From contig QPMI01000047.1 of NCBI GenBank assembly GCA_004431415.1, forward strand, positions 1 through 64,000: a DNA stretch of 64,000 bases, written 5' to 3'. The position numbers and the translations under genes were made by a program. This stretch comes from Cyanophora paradoxa. Taxonomy: Eukaryota > Glaucocystophyceae > Cyanophorales > Cyanophoraceae. Below, one piece after another: positions 10,033 through 19,429 of this stretch. The notes beneath the pieces are model-generated. The model made no database searches and was not told where the DNA came from. It saw only the letters and a program-made list of their open reading frames with translations. The first letter of the stretch is position 1. Every line of letters starts with the position of its first letter.

Positions 10033-12167
10033 CTACACCGCGAGTATCACAATTCGACCGTTGCCACCGTCGCTGAAAGACGAGCCACCGTTGCCGCCCC
10101 TACCAATGCCTGCTGCGTAGTGAGCGTCTCCGCTATTTCCTGCCACCTGGCCGGACCCAGGATACACCGTAGCATCCGTCAAGTTTCCTATGTAGCTCGA
10201 GCCACCGCCACCTCCAAACATTCTTGCTATTGGGTTCTCTGACACTCCGCTCCTGCTGGACCCAGAGCCTCCACCGAAGTAACCACCACCACCACCACCA
10301 CCGAACCTGTAGCCGCTTGAATCAGGCCCAGTCTCTCCACCTTGGCGCAAAGTTCCCGGGTTGCTGGGCCTGGCCCCTGAGGCCACAACACCGGCTCCGC
10401 CAGCGGTTTGGGTGCCTCCTTGAGCCGGTATCTCTCCGGTTACTCCAACCAACCCAGCCGCACCACCGGTCAACCCCCGCCTACTCCCCCGCCGCCATTC
10501 GAATCACATGTACCCCACCTCCGGCCCCTGCAACAACCAAGTCGGTCCCTGCAACGCGCTGAATTGCAGAACGACCACCACCGGCGCCGTTTTTGTACTC
10601 CGGATCGACGCTATGGCTCCAGCCCCTTCCACCACCTCCGTAGACGGTAGCAGTGGCAGTCCCCGATACACCCTTTGGGCCGCCGCATCCAACAACAAGG
10701 ATGAGCGTCTCCCCCGAGGACACAGCCAATGTACCAACTACGCAAGCACCCGCGCCTCCACGGACCCCCGTACCTGCGCGTTCTCCGCCTCCACCCCGGC
10801 CGCCCATACGATGACACGCACAGCCACAGTCCCCGTTGGTACTACGAAAGTCTGGTCGGCCCCGGTGTAGGAGAATGTACCCAAAACAGGAGCGTTTGCA
10901 GTTGTTGCACTGGCAGACGAGGACTGAGGGCCTTCCTCGCCGATCTGGTTGACGCCCTTGATGGTGTAAGTGTAAGTGGTTCCGTAAACGGTCGTTGTGT
11001 CCGAAAAGGGGCTGCTCGTGTCGCTGGCAAGGAACACGCCACCCCTGTAGATGTTGTAGGAGACGGTGACGCCCGTCACCGGCACCGACCACTCGAGCAC
11101 AACAGGCTGTGCTGCCCCCGCCGCGGGGTTGCAGTGAGCCCAGTGGGCGCCCCCGGGTCCGTGGTGACGTACGCCGCAATACTCTTCGGCCCCTCCCCTC
11201 CCGTGTTCGTCGCGGAGATCTGGTACTCGTACCCTGTACCCCAGACGGTGGTCGTGTCGCTGTAGGAGTTGGTCGCGGAGTCTGTGAGGTAGGCCCCGTC
11301 TCTGTAAATCTTGTATCCCGTCGCTCCCGTGGACGCAGTCCAGCTGAGGCTGACAGGCTGCTGCTGGTCGTTGGGTGCTGATGCCGTCACGTTCGTGGGG
11401 GCGTTTGGCATAGTCCAGACCAGGAGCGGATCGGACTTGTCGTATTCGACACCGCCCACGATGCCGGCCACCTGGTAAGAGTATTCCGTGCCCCACGTAA
11501 GAGCAGTGCTATCGTCAATGTACGAGGTAGACAGGGCACTGCTCGCAAATCCGATTGGCGTACCGTTCCTGTAAATTCGAATCGAGTCCGCGCCCTCCAT
11601 GGCCACCCAGTTGATTGTGACGACTATGGCGGGTTTCGGGAAGCCCGAAGACGCGGGGCCGCCCCGGCAATAAAATCGCCGTAGGTCTGGGCCGTGGCGG
11701 TCGTGAGCGTGGTGTAGGCTTCGATCTGCGGGCTGAAGCCGCCTATGCCTTGGAAGAGAATGTAATTGCTCATGGCACCCTCGTGGGTGTAGAGAAGCGA
11801 CTGTGCGTAGGTTGTGGGCGGGGCTTTGCCATCAGAGCCCGTGCTGCTGCTGCCCTGTTCGCGAACCGCCGCCACGCGGTAGAGTCGCTGGGCCCCAAAC
11901 TAAAGGGAGAGTCCGTGTAGGTGACGGTTGGCGCATTCACCGTGGCCACGAGATCCCAGGGGCCGTTGATGCTGGTCGCCCTGTACACCTTGTACTTGAC
12001 GGCGTTGGTGACCGCGACCCAGTTCAGCTGAAAGCCGTACGTACTGTTCCCGTTGTTGAGCACGGAGCCCGATCGCACCTGGGCCTGCCCACAGTCAGCG
12101 AGATCGGCTCCACGCCATACTGCGGAGCCTGCACCACCTGCTTTTTCACGAATACGAAGCGGGGCAT
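10033..12167 (-). CDS. fibronectin type III and glycine-rich receptor-binding protein
   Basis: Convergent with the S74 fibre gene. It starts at the minus-strand ATG 12167-12165 (MPRFVFVKKQ). At least three Fn3 repeats follow (about 12080-10900), with the signatures Y-x-IYRDG, SYSDTTTVWGTGYEYQI and NTGGEGP. After them comes a glycine-rich domain that begins TFSYTGADQTFVVPTG and continues with GGGGGGGYFGGG to the stop at 10033. This layout matches tail-fibre proteins with a C-terminal glycine-rich receptor-binding domain. Four or five single-base breaks, mostly in G/C runs (near 12095, 11880, 11650, 11100, 10790 and 10480), interrupt it. Likely role: surface adhesion. Confidence 0.65.
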
Positions 12168-12206
12168 TTTCCTCTACGATCCGAAAAAATATCTGCCCCG
12201 GGGTAA

Positions 12207-12886
12207 ATGACTTCCAACTGGTACCAGACCCTCAGCGGCTCACTTGACGTTGGCAACAACACCAAGGATTTCGCACGCATACCCTCCGGCAGTTACGTCG
12301 ACGTCTTTCTGCAGAATCCCGTCGTGATTCAGGTCGTTCAGAACGCCTACGCCACGCCCAAGATTTATTCCTACCAGCTCTTCTTCGACCCTCTGAGCCT
12401 CAGCGCAGAGGTTATCGAGCTGCTGCACGAATCAGGACTCGTGAAAAAGGTGGCACCTGCCACGGCCACTGCCAACGTCTTGCGCTGTCTCGAGGTCAAG
12501 TTCAGGGAGACGGGGTACGGCCCCACCGTGAACCGGTACCCCAGTTCTTCGAATCTTCCGGGTACGGGAACTTACCAGATGAGGGGTACGCTCAAGGGCG
12601 ACGTGCTCTTCACGAAATTCAATCCAAGTCCCGCGACCCTGGGGCCCTCTACACGGGCGGCAACCCACGCGGCTCGACTCTACCCCGCTTCCCCTTCACC
12701 TTTTTCAGGTTCCAGGTCTTCCCCCTCTCCTACGCCGCCGACCAGCCCCACTTCAGCACGGGCGCCAGCCTCTGCGCGGAGCTGCGTGAGTGCTCGATTT
12801 CCTACGCGTACGGCACCGACGCTGACTCTGTGCCTGGGGCCCGCGTCATGAACATCGGTGGCGACATCACCCTCTTTCACGGATAA
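12207..12886 (+). CDS. beta-rich virion-type protein, paralogue A
   Basis: ATG 12207 lies 40 bases from the divergent Fn3 gene. It shares with the next gene an N-terminal block, including VQNPVVIQV here against VQNPVMLRV there, then a similar hinge (SGLVKKVAP against SGLLKKIEP) and VL-x-LEVKF against VLELKF. The frame breaks at a GGGG run near 12640 and continues to TAA 12884-12886 with ARVMNIGGDITLFHG. Repaired length is about 225 residues. The duplicated pair and position suggest structural virion subunits; no named family. Confidence 0.5.
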
Positions 12887-12909
12887 TCTTTCTCATTTGA
12901 GGTCGCAAA

Positions 12910-13722
12910 ATGCCGACCACCTCGGCCACCATCGTGAAGACCGTGTCTGCCGGCTCGATCGTCCCCGATTTCTACGGCAACGCTGGGAACGTGGCCAACG
13001 CAGGGACGGACAAGGTGGAGTGGGACGGAAACTACGCCACCCCGCTCACCGTGAGGGTCCAGAATCCCGTCATGTTGCGCGTCACCTCCAACGATTTCGA
13101 GAATCCCGCCTCCTGCTCCGTGTACGTGTACTTTGACATCGACTCGGGCGTGAGCGCGGATGAGGCGGAGGCGCTCTGGCTCTCGGGCCTCCTGAAAAAG
13201 ATAGAGCCCTCTGTGCCTGATCGGCCCGCCATTCGCGTGCTCGAACTCAAGTTCACCGCTAACACCGCCCTCACTCGCAAATTCGGGAATGGTGCGAATC
13301 CGAACATCAAAACGCATTTAGATGGCGCCCTCATCGATGCCACACACAAGACCACGCAGGCCGTTCCCTTTGAGATGTACAACCTCTGGAAGATGACCGC
13401 AAAGGAGATGATGACGAATGCCACCACGGGCGGCGCCTCGGGTACCGATTATTCATACGGCGCCTCGAATCCCCGTACCCAGGTCTGGCCCCGGCTCCTC
13501 TTCACGAAATTCACTTTCAAATTGTACAACAACATCGCCGGAATGCCTACCTCTGGAATGGTCGTGGGCTCTACCCTCATGGCCGAACTAATTGAGGCAG
13601 AGGCGGACTACACGACTGCGACTACCAACTCGACAGCGCCAGGCGCCGGAGCCGAAGTTTACGTGGCCTGGGAAACGGTTGGTCGCGAGTACGACACCAA
13701 GATTCACACCACTAGCGTCTAG
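12910..13722 (+). CDS. beta-rich virion-type protein, paralogue B (intact)
   Basis: An unbroken 270-residue frame from ATG 12910 to TAG 13720-13722, preceded by TTTCTCATTTGAGG in the 23-base gap. It is homologous in its first 110 residues to the gene just upstream; the second half is longer and also strand-rich, ending AEVYVAWETVGREY and a short tail. The tandem copies point to duplication and divergence of one virion component. It is the best preserved large gene of the viral block, so its translation is the most useful one for a structure or profile search. Function not established. Confidence 0.6.
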   Translation: MPTTSATIVKTVSAGSIVPDFYGNAGNVANAGTDKVEWDGNYATPLTVRVQNPVMLRVTSNDFENPASCSVYVYFDIDSGVSADEAEALWLSGLLKKIEPSVPDRPAIRVLELKFTANTALTRKFGNGANPNIKTHLDGALIDATHKTTQAVPFEMYNLWKMTAKEMMTNATTGGASGTDYSYGASNPRTQVWPRLLFTKFTFKLYNNIAGMPTSGMVVGSTLMAELIEAEADYTTATTNSTAPGAGAEVYVAWETVGREYDTKIHTTSV

Positions 13723-14075
13723 ACTGGCTAAGCTGCATTAGCGCCTGTGCCGCCTCCATCATCTCCCGAATCTCCTCGCTCTTCTCCTGTAAATTGGCGT
13801 ACCCCTCCTCTTCTTGCGAATATCCGACATTGATGCCCAGCGCAGGTTCTCCCTCCTGTAGTCCAGCGGGTTGCCGTTGATGTGTTCCACGTAGCGTCCA
13901 CGTGGCGACTTCCCGAGGATCAGTTGGGAGAGGTAGTGCTTGCGCCCTCCAAACGTCTTGCTCACCCTGTCCCTGTCCACTCTCCAGGGAAACTCCAAGG
14001 CACTCGGGGTACGTCCGAGTTGACCAGGACGTTGTAGGCGACGTCTTGCGAGTCGGTGCACCGGAGCAGGGCCAT
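13712..14075 (-). CDS. HNH homing-type endonuclease
   Basis: It starts at the minus-strand ATG 14075-14073 (MALLRCTDSQD), 13 bases downstream of a TTTTTCTGA word. The core is VEHINGNPLDYRRENLRWAS, the His-Asn-Asn pattern of the HNH_3 group, preceded by the small KHYLSQLILG segment usual for these proteins. A first frame change is needed near 13990 and a second at GGGGTAC near 13800; after it the frame ends in a helical tail with stop at 13712-13714. The end overlaps the convergent capsid-like gene by about 11 bases. Such genes are selfish DNA cutters, here placed among virion genes. Confidence 0.65.
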
Positions 14076-14099
14076 TTTGCCCTAGGTTCAGAAAAACCT

Positions 14100-14144
14100 G
14101 GGACTTGGGACTTGGGACTTGGGACTTGGGACTTGGGAAGAGTT
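14100..14144 (+). repeat. (GGGACTT)5 array with GGGAAGAGTT flank
   Basis: Five perfect 7-base units at 14100-14134, followed by GGGAAGAGTT. Two more arrays of the same unit and flank occur at 14555-14616 and 16604-16665 in the opposite orientation. Confidence 0.85.
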
Positions 14145-14554
14145 GAAACCCAGGTCCCGGCCCAGACTTTCTCCAGGATCAGAAATTTGTCAGACAAGTC
14201 AGGTGAGTTTTTCTACCGACTTTTTTACTCCTACCACCCTCGTACTCTTTTTTACTCGTAGTCTTTTTTACTCGTATCCCATCTCGTACCCTCCTTCTCT
14301 CGACATCTCGCACGAATACTCCTACCCTCTTCACATCCTTTTTCGGTTGCATACTCTCGTGAGCTTTCATGTCCAGTATCATGCTACAAGTCGTACACCA
14401 GTTCAGACTCTACCTCGCTTGAAATCTCACCTGGAATGTCACCAGAAACGTCGTATCCAAATTTCCGTACCCTTTCTAAGTCTGCCCGGTGGTTAGGGAC
14501 TTGGCACGGCAAACTCTCAGATCCAGAGAAAGTCTGGGCCCAGACCCTGAGTCT
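14145..14554. other. AT-richer spacer with TTTTTTACTCGTA repeats
   Basis: Between the two inverted GGGACTT arrays lies DNA with repeated TTTTTTACTC(G/C)TA words (about 14220-14280). The sequences next to the two arrays also match as an inverted repeat (CCCAGACTTTCTC near 14160, GAGAAAGTCTGGG near 14526). Small open frames here are low-complexity and I do not support a gene. Confidence 0.5.
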
Positions 14555-14616
14555 AACTCTTCCCAAGTCCCAAGTCCCAAGTCCCAAGTCCCAAGTCCCA
14601 AGTCCCAAGTCCCAGG
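14555..14616 (-). repeat. (AAGTCCC)7 array with AACTCTTCCC flank
   Basis: Seven perfect units at 14565-14613, the reverse complement of the array at 14100. All reading frames through it stay open and encode the same seven-residue repeat, which is why misleading ORFs appear here. Confidence 0.85.
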
Positions 14617-14687
14617 ATCGCGCCAAGTCATAACTGAATAGTCGGCCAATTTTTACAAGTATGTACAATGGAATGACGCAATACTAT

Positions 14688-15741
14688 TTACAGCATCTCA
14701 AAGTCAGAATCATCGTCATCGGAAACCAAGTCAATCGGGGCCTCGGGCGCGGACTTAAGGGGAATGCGGGGAAGGGCCTGCGCTGCCTGCACTAAGTCCT
14801 GCCGCTCCTGCTCGCGCTGCGCCGCCAAGGCCGCTGCCGCCTCTGCCTCGCGCCGCTGCTGAGCCTCGACGCGCGCCCTAAGTTCCGCTGCCTCCTTCTT
14901 CTTGCGCTCGGCAATCTTGGCCAGCGTCATCTCGCGACGAAGAAGGCGCTCGTGACGCAACTTGCGCCGGAGTTCGGCCATTTCGCGCTTGGCGATGATG
15001 CGCTTCTCAATGGTCTTGACGTGCTGAGTCAGGCGCTTGCTGAAGTGTGACGTGACGCGAGAACGGGCAATGCCAGCGCCGATCTTCAAGTCTTTTTCGT
15101 GTTCCTTGGCGGGATTCTTGACTCGCTCGGAGTTGTCGGTGAATGACGTGGTCTCCATGAACTTCTTCTTGACGATTGACTTGGTCTTGATAATGCGGCG
15201 CTTGCGAGTCGGGTTTTCGTTGTCGCCTTCAGAGTCGGAAGAGGACTCAGAGTCGTATGGAATCGGCACGTCAAAGTCGATAAAGTCGTTGATGTCAGAC
15301 TCGGCGTCAGAGGCCTCGGACTCGGCGTCATCGACTGGCTCGGGAGCGGGCTCGGCGACGGGCTGAGGGGCAGATGACGACGATGACGGAGGGGGAAATT
15401 CGTGAAGACTTGAGGGGATAGGCCCAGGCGAGCGTCTCGGCGGCAGACTCGGCGAAAAGCTTGGGGTCGCCCCAGCCAGTGGGAGTCTTGACCCAGCCGG
15501 GGACGGGGGGCACGTCGACGGGCTCGGGCTTGGGCTCGGGCTTGGGTTGCTTGGACTTGGGCAGAAGGGTGGATACAAAGTTGAGGTTGATGGTATGGAA
15601 GCCTTCTCCGCTGTGAGCTTGGTAGAGGTACCCCAGCTTGCGGGCACGCTTCTCCATTTCACGGGTAGGCCAATCGCGGGACTTAGCCCACATCTCACGG
15701 GCCTTGGCAAGGTCCTCGACAAGCTCAGAGGGAATCGACAT
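14688..15741 (-). CDS. uncharacterised acidic/basic helical protein
   Basis: It starts at the minus-strand ATG 15741-15739 (MSIPSELVEDLAKAREMW). The N-terminal 55 residues look like a small folded domain containing a W-x9-R-x-LGYLYQAHSGEGFHTINL block. Next comes a Pro/Lys linker, an acidic Ser/Asp stretch (about 15330-15230), then a basic coiled coil rich in Arg/Glu/Ala, and a last acidic tail SDDDDSDFEML. One frame change is required at the CCCC run near 15410. The order (small domain, acidic region, basic coil) suggests a nucleic-acid or chromatin-type binding protein, but there is no family match I can name. Confidence 0.5.
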
Positions 15742-16081
15742 CTGCGCAAAGGGAAGAGAGATCAGCAAAGGCAAAACGTGAGGTGACTGAGAGAGCGGAC
15801 TTGTGAAAATTCGGAGAGGCGGGGATTCCTTGGGCTGAGAGAAGGCGGCGAACCCGTTTCAAGAGTGAGCCAAAATGGCGGCGGACCGCGGTTTTGTGGG
15901 CGATTTTTTTCGCGGTCTAGTTCGCAACGGAAAACGTTGCCAACTGGCCTGAAAAAAGCCAAATTTAGCGTTGGGCCGAAGGCAGAAAAAGGGAGCCGGC
16001 CTGACGGAAATCGCCCGAGTGCGTCCGCCGAAGGTCGAGTCTCGGGCCGGGGGTACACCCTCAGGGGCCCCCCCTGGCCCC

Positions 16082-16552
16082 TCACCCTGGTAGTACCCTC
16101 TCAAAGGGATTTTCGAAGCCGTACAATTCTTGGTAAGTCTCGTAATCCGGGCTGTACCCCCTCACAATCTGCGGGAGCCCCATTGAAAGCCTCCGTCTAT
16201 CCTCTCTCAATTCCCTGCGGAAAAGACTGCGGTCGCTTCGAGCTTCGCGCGTCACGCCAGCTGGGCGTGGTCTATGATTGTTAGGGTTGTCGTAGCCTGG
16301 CCCCACCAGCCTCACGAAATTTTCGCGTATGGCCTCGGGGAGACTCTGGAAACGGTTCGTTGCGTGGAACTCAATCCATTCATTGAATCGACGCGGATAT
16401 TGACGGATGACTTCAAGCACGCCCTGTAAGTTGGGCTCTGGTGTTACGTCGGGGATGTCATGTCCTGTGAGGTGCCAGCGCCAGAACTCGCGCAGCCTCT
16501 CGAATGCCATATGCAACTCAAAGGGGAAATCGTAATAGAGATTGCCTGACAT
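16082..16552 (-). CDS. uncharacterised 156-residue protein (intact)
   Basis: An unbroken frame from ATG 16552 to the stop at 16082. It is rich in aromatic residues and arginine (MSGNLYYDFPFELHMAFERL; WIEFHATNRFQSLPEAIREN) and ends YGFENPFERVLPG. A TTTTCGGACGGGG word lies about 15-25 bases upstream, like the promoter-like words of the other block genes, so I place it in the viral-like block. No family recognised. Confidence 0.5.
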   Translation of the reverse strand: MSGNLYYDFPFELHMAFERLREFWRWHLTGHDIPDVTPEPNLQGVLEVIRQYPRRFNEWIEFHATNRFQSLPEAIRENFVRLVGPGYDNPNNHRPRPAGVTREARSDRSLFRRELREDRRRLSMGLPQIVRGYSPDYETYQELYGFENPFERVLPG

Positions 16553-16603
16553 TTTTCTCCCCGTCCGAAAATTTCCCCGCTTTTGAGTCTAGACTCTGAT
16601 TCC

Positions 16604-16665
16604 AACTCTTCCCAAGTCCCAAGTCCCAAGTCCCAAGTCCCAAGTCCCAAGTCCCAAGTCCCAGG
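16604..16665 (-). repeat. (AAGTCCC)7 array with AACTCTTCCC flank
   Basis: Seven units at 16614-16662, same orientation as the 14.56 kb array. It lies just 5' of the minus-strand gene at 16552, and may mark the right side of the viral-like block. Confidence 0.85.
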
Positions 16666-17060
16666 TCCCATTTTTCTCCCATTTTGACTCGAGATTTTGC
16701 CCAAGTCCAAATCCGGACCCGGGATTCGAACCCTCGTTTTCGATCGATTTCACGCGTGAAAAACGCACTTTTCGGCCTTTTCGCATTTATTTTCTCTACC
16801 CCGGCCCAAAATGGACCCCTCCCCGAAATCGCGATCGAAAATGGTCGCGATCGTCTCGTTTTCGCGATCGTCGTGATCGGAATCGTCATCGCGATCGTCG
16901 CGATCATGGTGATCACCAGCCTCGTCTACGGTACCCCCCAGCTGTGACCCGGAGGTTATAAGAACCTCCGCAATCCAAGCGTCACTTCCGAGTCTCGAGC
17001 TCTCGGGGTTGACTTTTCGCGTTTGGCCCATTGTTGGCCCTCCTATATAATATTGTTGGG
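16666..17060. other. gap: no gene seen
   Basis: It holds a GATCGCGATCG-rich stretch (16850-16910), a tRNA T-arm-like word GGGATTCGAACCC (16720-16732) and a hairpin GGAGGTT-ATAAG-AACCTCC near 16953. Composition changes here from the viral-like block to host DNA. Confidence 0.4.
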
Positions 17061-17535
17061 AGGGAGGCCGCCGGGCCTGGGAGGGGCGAGGTTCTCGCGG
17101 CCAGGCGCATGCACAGAGCTTGGGAATCGCTTAAACAGAATCTAGAATGCATATAGCATCGATGTGCAGGGGCGCGGAGGCAAGGGCACACGGAAAGCTT
17201 TGCAGGCCTGGCCAGGATCGAATTTTCGGGGTCGGCTGGATTCTCGCGCCCTGTCGCATCTCTAGAGTTCGCGAAAAGCTTGACAAAGATCTCAAACTAC
17301 TGTTGTAGGGATGCGCACGCGTGAGGATGCGAGGGCGCGCGGAAAGCTGTGCAGGTCCGTCCAGGATCGAATTTTCGGCGTCGGCTGGGTCCTCGCGGCC
17401 CGGCGCATTTAGAGACCGTGCGGAAGGCTTCTTCTACATCTCAAATGCTTATACTATTGCTCCGCGCATGCGCCGCGGCGTTGGCGCGCGGAAAGCTGTC
17501 CAGGTTTGTGCAGGATCGAATTTTTGATGTCCGGT
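17061..17535 (+). repeat. degenerate tandem repeat, 149-bp period
   Basis: The anchor AGGATCGAATTTT recurs at 17214, 17363 and 17512, exactly 149 bases apart. CTCGCG-x-CC-x-GGCGCAT recurs at about 17090, 17239 and 17388. Units have diverged by point changes. No coding frame is conserved between copies. Confidence 0.75.
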
Positions 17536-18140
17536 ACCTTCTTGCGCTATTCCGGCTCCGAAAAGCAGATTTCGGGGGTGCGCAGGCCCTGCTATGTCTA
17601 TGCGCGCCAGTACGCATCGAATGCGCGCCTCGCGGAACCGGCCGGAACCGGCCGGATCAAATTTTCGGCCTACTGTTCGGACTGGAGCGTTGACGGCGCC
17701 CGAAATCGAGCTTGCGTCGATGCGCTCGCCCTCGCCCGTCACTCTTTATCGTTCTGGGGCGTCCCTGGCGCGATTTCGTCGCGGGACCGGGCGGGACCGG
17801 GTCCCACCTTCTGACCTGGACTGCATTTGTCGGAGGTTAAGGACCGGATTTGATCCAGAGGGAAATTTGATATTCGCGCGACGCCCACGGGGAGCGGTCG
17901 TCTTAGGGGAGCCAGGACGCTAAAAATGGATCTAGAGAGGTGTGTGGGGGTTAGGGTAGCTGAGTCATTAGCGGCAATCGTGACCGTGTCGAGGCAGAAT
18001 TAATAATTCTGCCTCGAGGGAGTGCGACACGGAAATTATTTATCAGGGGGGATCTCGAGTGGAAAAAAAGGTTAAAAAAGGAATTTATATCGGCGGTTTT
18101 TGGGTTTGAGAAAGAGGCTTCGCCTGATTTTTACCCGCGC

Positions 18141-18205
18141 TTTAGCGCAGTGGTATAAGGTCGTGCTACGACCTCCCGGATTCCCGGGTTCGGTTCCTGC
18201 TGTTT
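18141..18205 (+). ncRNA. tRNA-derived element (degenerate tRNA or SINE head)
   Basis: A good A box (TAGCGCAGTGG) and B box (GGTTCGGTTCC) are correctly spaced, with an anticodon-like stem AGGTC/GACCT. The acceptor and D stems do not pair, so this is not a working tRNA. It could be a tRNA pseudogene or the polymerase III promoter of a SINE. Confidence 0.5.
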
Positions 18206-18344
18206 CCGCTACGTTGTACTTCGAATCCCTGTGATTCCCGATACCGTGACTTGTATCCTCGTTGTGTACTACGAGTGGGCACGCCCACCGTAGATCTTTA
18301 AAAAATAGATGGGGAAAACGAGGTCAGTACCGTACGCGTGTAAC

Positions 18345-18575
18345 ACTAAATTAACAGCCCGTTAATTAACAGGTTATAAAATCTGGCCCTCCCTTAATTA
18401 GGCGAAATAACAGAGTCCCAAATTAACATATCATGCAAATTTAGGCTTGTATGAGGCCGTGATTTTGGGGGGTAGATAGTATGCGACGATTGACAGCAGT
18501 GAATTAGCAGAGGCCCAAATTAAATTAACAGACTATGTCAAAATTTCGGTCTGTTAATTTGGGACTCTGTTAATT
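18345..18575. mobile_element. MITE-like snapback element built from AATTAACAG words
   Basis: A perfect 20-base inverted repeat is present: 18409-18428 (AACAGAGTCCCAAATTAACA) and 18552-18571. An inner hairpin AAATTAACAGAC/GTCTGTTAATTT lies at 18522-18533 and 18549-18560. TTAATTA words flank both ends. No coding capacity. Confidence 0.55.
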
Positions 18576-18599
18576 AAGTGGGTCCAGTATTTATGTGTT

Positions 18600-18890
18600 A
18601 CACGGTAGTAGGTTGCAGGCTTGCCAAAGTTGCAGCCTGGCAGCTGCAGGCTGCCGCAGTGCAGGCTGTGCAGCTGCAGGCTGCAGCCTGCAGCCTGGCA
18701 GGCTGCATGCGCGCGCAGGCTGCAGCCTGCAGGCTGCATGGCAGTGCATGCGCGCGCAGGCTGCAGCCTGCCGGCGGGCTGCCGGGCAGTGCCGGCTGAA
18801 GGCTAGCCGCTAGCCGCTAGCGGCTAGCCGCTAGCTGCTAGCGGCTAGCCTGCAGAGCTGCAGCCTGTAGGCTGCAGGCTGCAGGTGCAT
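18600..18890. repeat. CTGCAG/GCTAGC palindromic low-complexity island
   Basis: Dense GCAGGCTGCAGCCTG and CTAGCCGCTAGCGG words. All six frames stay open because of the repeat, not because of coding. Confidence 0.6.
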
Positions 18891-19429
18891 ATGAGACGAA
18901 TCGTTTCGATAAGAACAAATTCAAACCAAGTTGGCCAATCGTACTCCGCAGAAACTTCAGGGCCAATATTTAATCATGACCATCGATATCGCGCACAGAC
19001 GAATCGAAGGTCTTCGATAACATGTACAACAACTTCAAAACGCCTTTCATGATCCACAGGGACCACAGCTCGTTTTGTTTACCGGTCGACCCGACACAAC
19101 CGAATATCATAGTATCCGGTTTTGTAAAATTCCCCTCGGGTATTAGGAATTCCCCGGCGCAAGCTAGTGCAATCTACCCGCTAGCATGCCGGCTACAACA
19201 TGTAGCTTGGGCGCTAGCCGCCTAGCTTCGGGTGAAAGTTATCGCGATCGCCGGCTACCCTTGCCCATATCCGGGCCGTGTTGGGCCGATTAGGAAAAAA
19301 ACGAGCTGTGTGATAAAGTTTCATCTAGCAAGCTTCCCTTCACACCATCAACCGTTAATGGCCAATCGCTGACCATTGAGAATTGAGAATTTGAGACTTG
19401 CGAGATCTAGAGCTTTGTAGAGCTGCGGC

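Noticed and set aside
14100-14134. Telomere-like repeat
   Set aside because: The 7-base G-rich unit is short, internal, present in both orientations and flanked by genes on both sides, so it is not a chromosome end.
14384-14668. Open frames across the GGGACTT arrays encoding a WDLGLGT repeat
   Set aside because: A 7-base unit with no stop keeps all frames open and always gives the same seven residues; no frame outside the array is shared between copies.
18141-18205. Functional tRNA-Ser(GCT)
   Set aside because: The anticodon-like loop reads GCT but acceptor and D stems do not pair and there is no long variable arm.
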